NCBI GenBank assembly: GCA_036377595.1
Contig: DASUYB010000113.1
Location: 1 to 64,000, forward strand
DNA: 64,000 bases
Origin: Longimicrobium sp.
GTDB lineage: Bacteria; Gemmatimonadota; Gemmatimonadetes; Longimicrobiales; Longimicrobiaceae
Direction: 5' to 3'
Under the pieces are notes generated by a model that was given only the letters and a program-made list of their open reading frames with translations, ran no database searches and was not told the DNA's origin. The position numbers and the translations under genes were made by a program. Shown here one piece after another: positions 16,902 to 27,163 of the stretch. Position 1 is the stretch's first letter; each line of letters begins with the position of its first letter.

Positions 16902-18112
16902 CGAGAGACCTTGTTGAGCTGGATGGTTCCGTTCTGGATGACGCCCACGGCGAACGCCTTCTGCTCGGGGTCGCCGTTGCGGTCGAAGCGGATCTCGCCC
17001 GTGGCGCCCTGGAACGGCGGCGCGCCGCCCTGCTGCCCGAGCGTGTGGAGATAGCGCTGGATCCCTTCGCGCGTGGGGCCGTTGGCCGCGGCCGCCGCGG
17101 CCAGCAGCTTCACCGCGTCGTACGCCGCCGCCGCGAAGGGGTCGGGGTCGCTCCCGTACGCCTGCCGGTACGCCGCGGCGAAGGCCTGCGCGCGGTCGCT
17201 CGCGGCGGGGTGGTAGAGCAGGCCCACGAGCGTTCCCTCGTACGTCGCGCCCTGCGTGGCCAGCGGCACGAGCCCGTCGCCGCCGATGAAGCGCGCCGCG
17301 AGGCCCAGCTGCCGCGCCTGGGTGATGATGCGCGCGCCGGCCGCGTCGAGCCCGGCGATGAACACCACCTGCACCCCGCGGCCCTGCATCCGCTTCAGGT
17401 ACGGGCCGAAGTCCGCCGTCGAGTCGCTGAACGGGTCGTACTCGGCCACGCGCCCGCCGCCCTTCTCCAGTGCGTCGCGGAAGCTTCCCGCCAGCCCGCG
17501 GCCGTAGTCGTCGTTGGTGTACATGATGGCCACCGTCGGCGCCAGCTGCCGCGCCGTGGCGGCCAGCGCCACGGCGTTGGCCGAGTCCGACGAGGCCACG
17601 CGGTAGGTCCAGTCGCCCAGCCGGCTGACGGCGGGGGACGTCGCCGTCGTCGCCAGCCCGGGGAGCGCGCCCTTCACGCTGTCGGACTGGCCGTTGTAGA
17701 TCGGCGCCGCGGCGATCGTGGTCCCCGAGTTCACCGGCCCCGCCAGGGCGACGACGTTCGCGTCGCGCACCAGGTCGGCGGCAATGGAGATGGCGGTGTG
17801 CGCGTCGGCGTCGTCGTCCTTCTGCACCAGCACCAGCGTGCGCCCGCCGATGCCGCCCCGCGCGTTGATCTCCTTCACCGCCAGCTCGGCGCCCTGCCGC
17901 GTGGCGATGCCGTACGCCTGCTTCAGCGGCCCCGCCAGCGCGAACGTCACCTGCCCGCCGCCTCCGCCGCGGCACGAAGCCACGGCAAGGACCAGCAGGG
18001 GCGCCGCCAGCGCAGCGCGATGGCGTGCCGGGTGCCGCGGGCGTGCCGCGCGGCCAGAGGGCGGGTGGGGCATGTCGGGGCCGGGAAGCCGGGGAAGGTG
18101 AGAACGTCGCAT
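16898..18112 (-). CDS. Branched-chain-amino-acid-type (Leu/Ile/Val) periplasmic binding lipoprotein
   Basis: 404 residues of the type I periplasmic binding fold (Peripla_BP_6): [23 protein letters not shown], then [33 protein letters not shown] and [12 protein letters not shown] signal peptide ends at a lipobox Cys near residue 47 after an Arg-rich leader. No permease or ATPase gene is adjacent. Coupling to the chemoreceptor instead suggests a chemosensory ligand-capture protein. The ATG at 18112 has no obvious ribosome site; ATG 18073 is an alternative. Confidence 0.9.
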   Translation of the reverse strand: MRRSHLPRLPGPDMPHPPSGRAARPRHPARHRAALAAPLLVLAVASCRGGGGGQVTFALAGPLKQAYGIATRQGAELAVKEINARGGIGGRTLVLVQKDDDADAHTAISIAADLVRDANVVALAGPVNSGTTIAAAPIYNGQSDSVKGALPGLATTATSPAVSRLGDWTYRVASSDSANAVALAATARQLAPTVAIMYTNDDYGRGLAGSFRDALEKGGGRVAEYDPFSDSTADFGPYLKRMQGRGVQVVFIAGLDAAGARIITQARQLGLAARFIGGDGLVPLATQGATYEGTLVGLLYHPAASDRAQAFAAAYRQAYGSDPDPFAAAAYDAVKLLAAAAAANGPTREGIQRYLHTLGQQGGAPPFQGATGEIRFDRNGDPEQKAFAVGVIQNGTIQLNKVSR

Positions 18113-18540
18113 ACTACGGGCGCTGTCGGGGAGTTGTCAACGTCGCCGGGTGTTTCCAGCGGACGGATTTGTCACGCGCGCGGGCCGCTTCGCTCGTGCG
18201 CGGGGCACGGCACGCGAGCGGCATCGCCGTCCTGCGATTTCGGGGAGAGCGGGCACTGGAAGGAGTGACCGGTCGGGAATGCTACGGCGGCGAGGGGTGT
18301 CCTGTCAACGCCTTGCCGGAGCGCAGGTTGCGCGCGTCCGTCCGCCGCGCACGTTTCGGCCAAGACGTACGGATCGGTGCGCCACCGTGTCCCTCTGCCG
18401 AATCAAGTGTTTCTCGCAGAACGGCGCCGCCCGTGCTTCCACGCGCGAACTGCCGGCACGCTCTTCCCGCCGCGCTTCAATCTCCCATCCCCCTCGATAC
18501 GGAATTGGGGAATCGGTCGATGCGGCGGGACCGATCCCAC
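18113..18540. other. Non-coding stretch
   Basis: No gene with credible coding character is seen. It separates the binding-protein start from repeat B. Confidence 0.5.
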
Positions 18541-18615
18541 GCTGACGTCATCCTGAGGCCGGCCAGACCGTAACCAGCGTCTGCGCAAGCGCTTGCAGGC
18601 CGAAGGATCTATCAT
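18541..18615 (+). repeat. Dispersed intergenic repeat B, copy 2
   Basis: Shares GACGTCATCCTGAGGCCGGC and GCAGGCCGAAGGATCTATC with 7322-7394; the middle differs. Confidence 0.7.
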
Positions 18616-18676
18616 CTCGTCAGCACGAGAATGGGTTGGACGCACCAATACTTCCCCGGACGTGGTACAAACGGCG

Positions 18677-18703
18677 AAAGCCCCGCCGGGCTGGCAGAGC
18701 TTT
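18677..18703 (-). terminator. Terminator-like hairpin
   Basis: An 11-base arm on each side (AAAGCTCTGCC with GGCGGGGCTTT, two G-U pairs) with no strong T-run. It lies downstream of the lipoprotein gene and the small ORF at 18732. Confidence 0.45.
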
Positions 18704-18731
18704 CGTGTTTCGAGAGATGGAGATCGGCCGG

Positions 18732-18917
18732 TCAGGCGTACTTCCACAGCTCGTCGGGGTCGAGCGCGGCGGCCAGCACCAGCTTGTTCCACTGCTCGTC
18801 GTCGCCGGGGAGGGTGTCGCCGGCGGCCGGCGGGGAGCACCGGCTGTCGAGACTCCGACACAGGTTGCCCGCGGGCCCGTCCCGGCGGCCGGGGGGCTGC
18901 CGCCGGAACGGGGTCAC
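18732..18917 (-). CDS. Possible small protein, tail rich in aromatic and acidic residues
   Basis: A possible 61-residue ORF from GTG 18917. Its last third (GDDEQWNKLVLAAALDPDELW, then KYA) reads like a genuine amphipathic helix, while the first half is Arg/Pro-rich and poor. It could equally be the remnant of a longer C-terminus. A hairpin follows. Reported only as a candidate. Confidence 0.25.
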   Translation of the reverse strand: MTPFRRQPPGRRDGPAGNLCRSLDSRCSPPAAGDTLPGDDEQWNKLVLAAALDPDELWKYA

Positions 18918-18961
18918 GCCGCCCGCCGGCCACCGGTGTGGCGCCCGGCGGAGCGGAAAGG

Positions 18962-20575
18962 TCACGGGTTGATGGGACTGCCCTTCGCGTTCAGCGGGCA
19001 CCCGGCGTTGTTGTACGCGTCGAGCTGCCCCGCCAGGGCGATCAGCGTGGCGCGGTCCTTCGTGGCCAGCGCCGCGTTCACCTGCGAGGTGACGTCGCCC
19101 ACGCTCAGCGCGTAGCCGAACTTGCTGGCGTTCAGGTACGCCGCCGTCGCCGCGCGCAGCAGGATCTCCGCGCCGCCCTCCACCGTCGAGTTGCCCTGGA
19201 AGGCCAGGCCCTGCAGCAGCGTGTACTGGCCGAGCGTCTTCCCGTTCAGCAGGTACGGCGGGTTCAGCGTGGAGTTCGGGAAGGGCGAGCTCTCCAGCGT
19301 GCCCGTGGGCACCGGCCACCCCGCCGTGTTGTTCTTCCAGTACCCCGGTGTGCAGCCGCACACGTAGCTCACGTCCACGCCCCAGCTGTCCGACCCGTTC
19401 GCCTCGGTGCCGGAGAGCGACGCCGTGTTCGGGTAGTTGTACGTCTTCCCGCAGTCGCCGATGCGGCCGGGGCCGAAGGTGCGGCCGTAGGTGAAGGTCT
19501 TCGGCGAGTCGCCCACGCACACCTGCCCCAGCGCGCCCGCGAAGGTGTCCGACGCGTTGATGCACTTGTCCACTTCCGAGTTCGGCGCCGACGCGTCGAA
19601 CGAGAAGCCGGCGGTGCCGGTGAACTCCAGGTCGCTGCCGCCCTGCGGGTCGGCGACGAAGGCCTTCGCCGTGTTGCCATACCCCGTGCCGAACGCCACC
19701 GGCGGCTGCGCCAGCGCCTGCGTGTAGGTGCAGGTCAGCGTGTCGCCCACGTGGTGCAGGGTCACGGGGAGCGCGCAGTCCACCTGGTCGGCCGGGCCGA
19801 AGTCGGTCACGTCCGTCACGCTGGTGATGGTGGCGTCGACCTCCTTCTGGTTGGTGATGGTGATGGTGCCGCTCACCGAGAAGTTGCGGTCCACGCTGCC
19901 GGTGTTCGTCACCACCACCGAGTAGTTCACCGTCTTCGACTGCCCCGGCGCGAGGGTGACGGTCGAGGCGTCGGCGCTCTTGTCGACGCTCCAGCGGTAC
20001 GCGCGCTCGTACCAGCTGTCCGCCGTCTTGGTGACCGCCACCTCGGGGAGGTCGACGACCGCCGGCTTCACCTTGAAGTTGTCGGTCTTGGTGTTGCCGC
20101 CCGAGAAGTCGGACGCGCGGCTGACCCACACCTTGTACTCGCCGCCCGCGTTGTCGGTGTCGTCATACCCCGCGTCGCCGGGCGAGCTGGCCTTGTGGAC
20201 CACCGCGGCCAGCTGGTAGCACACCTGGAACTCGCCGCCGACCACGTGGACCGGCTGCGGCGTGGCCGTTCCCACGCTGGTGCCCAGCAGGGTGCCGCTG
20301 GGCGTGGTCACCTGGATGTAGTAGTCGCCGTCCGGCAGCCCGGCGGCGCCGGGGTGCGCGGGGCCGCCGTCCACGTACACGTCGGCCTTGTTGGCGTAGA
20401 TGTTCAGGTCCGTCCCGTCGCACGCGGCGCCGGTGGTGAAGATGGCGCCCGAGGTGCCGCCGCCCGCCGCGCGCGGCTGCTGCACGCTGGAGAGCGTGGG
20501 CGATCCGCCGGGGTCGGCGCACGCCGCGGCGATGGCCACCGCCAGGGCGGCCGGGAGGTAGAGCCGGTGCTTCAT
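18962..20575 (-). CDS. Large surface lipoprotein with adhesin-like domains, riboswitch-controlled
   Basis: 537 residues. A signal peptide ends in a lipobox (AIAAAC). An N-terminal domain is shared with the gene at 21051 (SGAIFTTGAACDGTDLNIYA, GGEYKVWVS, TKTDNFKV). A DUF11/Ig-like beta domain follows (VNYSVVVTNTGSVDRNFSVS), then a Cys-rich segment with CGCTPGYWKNN and a helical C-terminus. AAGGAGA sits eight bases before the ATG. Predicted to be surface-exposed; with a candidate c-di-GMP riboswitch in its leader, a part in attachment or matrix is plausible but inferred. Confidence 0.88.
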   Translation of the reverse strand: MKHRLYLPAALAVAIAAACADPGGSPTLSSVQQPRAAGGGTSGAIFTTGAACDGTDLNIYANKADVYVDGGPAHPGAAGLPDGDYYIQVTTPSGTLLGTSVGTATPQPVHVVGGEFQVCYQLAAVVHKASSPGDAGYDDTDNAGGEYKVWVSRASDFSGGNTKTDNFKVKPAVVDLPEVAVTKTADSWYERAYRWSVDKSADASTVTLAPGQSKTVNYSVVVTNTGSVDRNFSVSGTITITNQKEVDATITSVTDVTDFGPADQVDCALPVTLHHVGDTLTCTYTQALAQPPVAFGTGYGNTAKAFVADPQGGSDLEFTGTAGFSFDASAPNSEVDKCINASDTFAGALGQVCVGDSPKTFTYGRTFGPGRIGDCGKTYNYPNTASLSGTEANGSDSWGVDVSYVCGCTPGYWKNNTAGWPVPTGTLESSPFPNSTLNPPYLLNGKTLGQYTLLQGLAFQGNSTVEGGAEILLRAATAAYLNASKFGYALSVGDVTSQVNAALATKDRATLIALAGQLDAYNNAGCPLNAKGSPINP

Positions 20576-20617
20576 GGGTGTGTCTCCTTCGACAGGAACC
20601 GGCGCGGGGCCGGCGGT

Positions 20618-20704
20618 GAGGCTTCTTCGGCAGCCCGGCCGTCTCGGTGAGAGACCCGTGGCTTTGCGGACCGGCCTCGCGGCCGGGGTGCCCTTGTCGG
20701 AAGG
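20618..20704 (-). promoter_or_regulatory. Candidate GEMM / c-di-GMP-I-type riboswitch
   Basis: Read on the minus strand, the leader contains a stem capped by a GCGA (GNRA) tetraloop (GGCC-GCGA-GGCC), then CCGCAAAGCCACGGGTCT, a second stem and GGCCGGGCTGCCGAAG. These match the conserved GEMM-I core (CGCAAAGCC...GGG, tetraloop, then CCGGG(U/C)UGCCG). The expression platform probably lies in the GC-rich hairpin just before the ribosome site. I cannot settle by eye whether it prefers c-di-GMP or cGAMP. Confidence 0.8.
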
Positions 20705-20984
20705 AGGAGCGAGGAGGCTCGAATCGCGCCGGTGGGGACGGGAAGCTGCCTCGAGAGGCCGGCACGGTGGCGCCGGGTGAATCAGCGCCGAGAGGATTGC
20801 TGGTGGGTCAGCGTGCCGGTTCGGCCATTCGGGGGTGGCAACGGCCATGCCACGCCTGCTGCTACGGATACTCGAATAAATGCGTGGATTTACAACGATT
20901 TATCTGCTACACAACGATGGGTGCCAATGGGTTCGTTGCGTGCCACACGCAGGAGTGTTGCGTCCGTGCAACAGCGATTCGATG

Positions 20985-21023
20985 GAAAAGAACACCGGGG
21001 CCCCGCCGCGACGGGGTCCCGGT
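20985..21023 (-). terminator. Intrinsic terminator after the second lipoprotein gene
   Basis: Arms of 12 bases (ACCGGGACCCCG with CGGGGCCCCGGT, one mismatch), then TTCTTTT on the minus strand. Confidence 0.75.
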
Positions 21024-21050
21024 CGATCTATCTCTAGTCAGGATACTGGA

Positions 21051-22328
21051 TCAGGCACCGAAGCTGAACGCGCAGGGGGTGGCCTGCACGAAGCTCAGGT
21101 TGTTGTTCGCCTTGTCGAGCGCGTTCTTCAGCGCCTCCTGGTACGCGCGGAACGGGCTCCCGTCCGTGGTGACGCCGTGCAGCCCGAGCTCCGTGTCCGC
21201 CTCGGCCATCACCGCGCTCACCGTGGCGAAGCCGAGCGAGTTGGCGCTGGTCGCCCCCGGCGCGTAGATCAGCGACGAGCCGGCCACCTTGCCGTTGAAG
21301 ACGTTCAGCTCCATCGCCGCCAGCTGCGCGGAGAGCATGTACGCCATGTTGGTGGCGGTGGCGCCCAGGATCCAGGTGCGGAACGACGCGTACGTGCCCG
21401 GATCGAAGCCCGCGCCCGCGGCGTTGCGGAGATTGAGCGCGGAGAGCATGGCCAGGTCGGTGCCGTCCATCAGCGCCTGGCCGTTCTTGTTCGACCAGAA
21501 GCCCAGCGTCAGCCCGCCCCCGGCGCCCACGCACAGGTTGCCGAACGTCACCGTCCGGTCGTCACCCGCGGCCAGCGTCACCGCCACGGGGTTGGCCGTG
21601 GTGGCCAGCCAGTTCGTCTCGACGGGCGCCGATTCGGTCACCGTGTAGTCGTCCGGCGCCACCTGCATGTCCACCGGCGTGTAGTGGATCTCGTCGAACC
21701 CGTCGGCGATGCGCATCCGCCAGCCGATGATGGGCTGCCCGTCGTCGTCGATCCCGTTGGCGTTGGCGTCGTAGAACTTGCGCACGCGCAGCCAGGTCGG
21801 CAGCGGCTGCGGCTCATCCTCCTTCACCTTGAAGTTGTCCGTCTTCGTGGAGCTGTTGGTGAAGGTGTTGTCGGTGCTCACCCACACCTTGTACTCGCCG
21901 CCGGGGTTGTCGGTCGGGTCGAACCCCTGCGTGCTCGCGGGCGTGATCAGCGAGTTCCACAGGTTGATGCAGCTCACCACGCCGCCGGTCACCGTGAACG
22001 GCGTCTCGTCGGCCGCGCCCACGCTGGTGCCCAGCAGCAGGGCGCCGGACGGGTTGGTCACGCGCACGTAATAGGCGCCGTCGGGAAGCGTGGCGGCGCC
22101 CGGGTGCGTGGGGCCGCCGTCCAGCCACACGTCGTGGCGGTCGCCGTAGATGTTGAGGTCGGTGCCGTTGCACGCCACGTCGGTGGTGAAGATGGCGCCG
22201 CTGAGCGCCGAGCCGACGACGGCGGCGGGCGGCGCGGGCGCGTTCGCCGGCGCCGTGGGCGATCCGCCGTCGGAGCACGCCGCGGCCGCCGCCACGACGG
22301 CCAGGGGGATGATGTTGCCGAGTCTCAT
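21051..22328 (-). CDS. Surface lipoprotein with B-type repeat domain, riboswitch-controlled
   Basis: 425 residues. A lipobox ends at AAAAAC. An N-terminal domain is paralogous to the 18962-20575 protein (SGAIFTTDVACNGTDLNIYG, GGEYKVWVS, TKTDNFKVK). Then comes an SdrD/SpaA-like B domain with a calcium-loop-like YDANANGIDDDGQ, and a C-terminal part opening with GLTLGFWSNKNG, matching in position the GYWKNN motif of the paralogue. The 5' leader carries a second GEMM-like element, and AAGGAG precedes the ATG. Likely exposed; ligand unknown. Confidence 0.88.
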   Translation of the reverse strand: MRLGNIIPLAVVAAAAACSDGGSPTAPANAPAPPAAVVGSALSGAIFTTDVACNGTDLNIYGDRHDVWLDGGPTHPGAATLPDGAYYVRVTNPSGALLLGTSVGAADETPFTVTGGVVSCINLWNSLITPASTQGFDPTDNPGGEYKVWVSTDNTFTNSSTKTDNFKVKEDEPQPLPTWLRVRKFYDANANGIDDDGQPIIGWRMRIADGFDEIHYTPVDMQVAPDDYTVTESAPVETNWLATTANPVAVTLAAGDDRTVTFGNLCVGAGGGLTLGFWSNKNGQALMDGTDLAMLSALNLRNAAGAGFDPGTYASFRTWILGATATNMAYMLSAQLAAMELNVFNGKVAGSSLIYAPGATSANSLGFATVSAVMAEADTELGLHGVTTDGSPFRAYQEALKNALDKANNNLSFVQATPCAFSFGA

Positions 22329-22372
22329 TGTGGGGCTCTCCTTCGACAGTGCCGGCAGGGTGCCGGCGGTGT

Positions 22373-22452
22373 GCTTCTTCGGTAGCCCGGCCGTCTGCGC
22401 GAGACCCGTGGCTTTGCGGACCGACCTCGCGGCCGGGGTGCTATTGTCGGAA
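22373..22452 (-). promoter_or_regulatory. Second candidate GEMM / c-di-GMP-I-type riboswitch
   Basis: Nearly the same core as 20618-20704: a GGCC-GCGA-GG stem loop, CCGCAAAGCCACGGGTCT, then GGCCGGGCTACCGAAG. Differences fall mainly in stems. It leads the lipoprotein gene at 22328, so both paralogues should respond to the same signal. Confidence 0.8.
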
Positions 22453-23083
22453 GGAGGGGGCGGGCGGGGTGTCCGTCCCGATCTGTGGGCCCGTCCGTGA
22501 CGTCGTCGGTGGGTTACGTGGCGGCCTTCGGTGCAGTCCGCCTCGCCAGGCGCTCGCGGGCGCCGTCGGGCGAGGATGCGCCTTTCCCTGGATTCACGCG
22601 CGGTCGTGAAGATGAAGATCGAGAGAGGGGAGCCGCGCCGAATGCGGTTCGATCGAAACCGTGGGAATCAGGGGGAGCGGAGCATGAATCGCTGCGCACG
22701 AAGGCCGCGCCGCCGCGGCGGGCGGACTGTAAAGGAGCAATCGCTGTTCCGGACGTGAAGCAGGGGTAGTAAAACCTAAATTGCCTAATCACAATGACTT
22801 AGCAGAATCTAAGCTTGTCCTGAAAAGTGGCGTGTGGGTATCGTGCCACGGGATTGGGGAATGGGTGTCCCACCCGCGCCACACGGTCTCCTCATCGGCA
22901 AGAGAAACAAATCACGCGTTCTCAGCGGGACAATTCAGAATAATTTGAGCGCGCTTCCGAGTCCGCCGCGCCCGGATGACGACGGAGTTATGCTGCCCCG
23001 GTGGGCGCCGGACGTTTTCTCCGTCCCCCTGCGCGCTTAACTTCGGCGTGATCCCGTCATTCTCACGCGACCACGGCGGCGGA
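22453..23083. other. Long intergenic region
   Basis: About 630 bases with no convincing gene. Bases 22765-22840 are AT-rich relative to the surroundings and may hold the promoter of the riboswitch-led minus-strand transcript or of tilS. I see no known repeat here. Confidence 0.4.
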
Positions 23084-24442
23084 ATGGGCGAGCGGCCCTC
23101 GTTCACCCGGCGGTTCCTCGATCACCTCCCCTCGCTCGGCATCGGCGAGGGGGCGCACGTGCTCGTCGCGCTCTCGGGCGGCGCGGATTCCGTCGTCCTC
23201 CTGCATCTCCTCCGCTTTGCCGCGCGGGAGATGGGGATCGCCGTCTCCGCCGCGCACTTCGACCACGCCATGCGGCCGGAGAGCGAGCGCGACGCGCGCT
23301 GGGTGGCGGGCCTCTGCCGCGCGTGGGACGTCTCCCTCGTCACCGACCGCAGCCATCGCAGCCTGAGGACGGAGGAGGAGGCGCGGGACGCGCGCCACGC
23401 CTTCCTTCGCGACGCGCGCGAGCGGGCGGGCGCGGAGTGGATCGCCACCGCGCACCATGCGGACGACCAGGCGGAGACCGTGCTCTTCCGCGTGCTGCGG
23501 GGGACGGGGATCGCCGGGCTGGCGGGGATCGCGCCAGTGGATGAAGCGCGGAGACTCATCCGCCCGCTCCTTCCCTTCTGGCGCGCGGAGCTGCGGCGCT
23601 ACGCCCGCGAGCACCGCCTGCGCTGGCGCGAAGACCCCACCAACGCCGTCGCCGATCCGGCGCGCAACCGCATTCGCCTGGAACTGCTGCCGGCCATCGA
23701 GCGCACGATCGCGCCCGGCGCGCGGCGCGGACTCGTGCGCCTGGCCGAGCTCGCGCGCGAAGACGAAGTGGCGTGGGAGGCGCTCCTCGCGGCCGAGGCG
23801 GAGGGGCTGGCGAGGGAGGAGGAAGGGGCCATCGTCCTTGTCCGGGAACGCTTTGCGGGTTATGATTCGGCCGTGGCCGCACGGCTGCTGCGCGGCCTGC
23901 TGCGCCGGCTGGGGACGGTCCCCGACAGGGACGGAACCCGGTCGGCGCTCCGGTTTATCCGAACCGCCCCGAGCGGACGGGAGCTGGTGCTCCCCGGCGG
24001 GGTGCGCATCACCACCGAGTTCGGCGCCGCCCGCATCGAGCGCACCGGCGCCGCCCCCCCTCCGGACCTCCCCCTGCTCATCGACGCACCGGGAGGGTCC
24101 GGCACCTGCCGCATCGGCGGGCGCGAGCGCCGGGTGGCCTGGTGGACGGGCGACGACGGGCAGGGCGCGGGGGGATGCGCGGTGACGCTGGCCGCCGGCG
24201 AGGTGGCGCTCCCGCTCCTGCTGCGCGGGCGCCTTCCCGGCGACCGGGTGCGGACCCCGGCCGGCGGGCGCACGCTCAAGCGGCTGCTGATCGACCGCCG
24301 CGTGCCGCGGAGCGCCCGCGCGCGCGTGCCCGTGCTGGCGGACGCCGAGGGACGGGTGGTGTGGGTGCCGGGGCTCGCGCAGTGCGTGCGCGCGCCCTCG
24401 CCCGGAGAGCCGGGACTGACCGTCGAGATCACGGATGCCTGA
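23084..24442 (+). CDS. tilS: tRNA(Ile)-lysidine synthase
   Basis: 452 residues. The N-type ATP pyrophosphatase loop SGGADS is at 31-36, with HFDHAMRPES and the TAHHADDQAETVLFR signature, followed by TilS central and C-terminal domains (GDRVRTPAGGRTLKRLLIDRR). It adds lysine to C34 of tRNA-Ile(CAU), giving AUA decoding. The start at 23084 places the PP-loop at the usual distance. Its stop overlaps hpt by eight bases, the familiar tilS-hpt-ftsH order. Confidence 0.96.
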   Translation: MGERPSFTRRFLDHLPSLGIGEGAHVLVALSGGADSVVLLHLLRFAAREMGIAVSAAHFDHAMRPESERDARWVAGLCRAWDVSLVTDRSHRSLRTEEEARDARHAFLRDARERAGAEWIATAHHADDQAETVLFRVLRGTGIAGLAGIAPVDEARRLIRPLLPFWRAELRRYAREHRLRWREDPTNAVADPARNRIRLELLPAIERTIAPGARRGLVRLAELAREDEVAWEALLAAEAEGLAREEEGAIVLVRERFAGYDSAVAARLLRGLLRRLGTVPDRDGTRSALRFIRTAPSGRELVLPGGVRITTEFGAARIERTGAAPPPDLPLLIDAPGGSGTCRIGGRERRVAWWTGDDGQGAGGCAVTLAAGEVALPLLLRGRLPGDRVRTPAGGRTLKRLLIDRRVPRSARARVPVLADAEGRVVWVPGLAQCVRAPSPGEPGLTVEITDA

Positions 24443-24989
24443 TTCGGTTACTACGCTGCGACGCACGGGCGGGCGCGAGCTGGCCCGCATCGTCTACGAC
24501 GAAGACACCATCGCGGCGCGCGTGGCCGAGATGGGGCACGACATCTCCGAGAGCTATCCCGACGACGAGCCGCTGCTGGTGCTGGGGCTGCTGAAGGGCT
24601 CGTTCATCTTCCTCAGCGACCTGGTGCGCCACATCCACCGGCTCATGCACGTGGACTTCATCGTGGCCAGCAGCTACGGGAGCGGCACCACCACCTCGGG
24701 CACCGTCAACCTCCTCTACGACCCCTCCATCTCGCTGGAAGGCAAGCACATCGTGCTGGTGGAGGACATCGTGGACAGCGGGACGACGCTGTCGCGGCTG
24801 GTGCCCATGCTCGAGGAGCGGGGACCCTTGTCGCTCGAGATCTGTACTCTTCTGCATAAGCACGTGGCCGCCAACCTCATCCGCGAGCCGAAGTGGGTGG
24901 GGTTCGACGCGCCCAACGAGTTCCTGATCGGCTACGGTCTGGACCACTCCGAAGATTTCCGCAACCTGCCGTTCATCGGGAGCCTCTAA
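24435..24989 (+). CDS. hpt: Hypoxanthine phosphoribosyltransferase
   Basis: 184 residues. The PRPP-binding motif VLVEDIVDSGTTLS is at 107-120; GLLKGSFIFLSDL and the C-terminal WVGFDAPNEFLIGYGLD are typical. It salvages hypoxanthine and guanine to IMP/GMP. It lies between tilS and ftsH. Confidence 0.96.
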   Translation: MPDSVTTLRRTGGRELARIVYDEDTIAARVAEMGHDISESYPDDEPLLVLGLLKGSFIFLSDLVRHIHRLMHVDFIVASSYGSGTTTSGTVNLLYDPSISLEGKHIVLVEDIVDSGTTLSRLVPMLEERGPLSLEICTLLHKHVAANLIREPKWVGFDAPNEFLIGYGLDHSEDFRNLPFIGSL

Positions 24990-25052
24990 GGCTCCCCTGA
25001 GGCAGGGCGCACGCGGCCGGGGCTCCCCGGCGCGGACCGAGGAAGCATACGA

Positions 25053-27041
<1,989 letters not shown>

Positions 27042-27072
27042 GCCTTCCCCGAGAGGCCGGACGATTCCCTCG

Positions 27073-27107
27073 ACCGCCCCGGCCGGTGACCCACCGGCCG
27101 GGGCGGT
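27073..27107 (+). terminator. Perfect 16-bp hairpin after ftsH
   Basis: The ACCGCCCCGGCCGGTG arm and its exact complement surround a 3-base loop. There is no T-run, so termination may need a factor; it could also be an mRNA 3'-end stabiliser. Confidence 0.55.
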
Positions 27108-27163
27108 CCGCATTCGGGACCCCATCCCCCGTTCCGTCCCGTCCTCACCCTCCGGAGGCGACG

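Noticed and set aside
22531-22978. Short plus-strand ORFs before tilS
   Set aside because: No conserved motif, ribosome site or codon bias; treated as intergenic.
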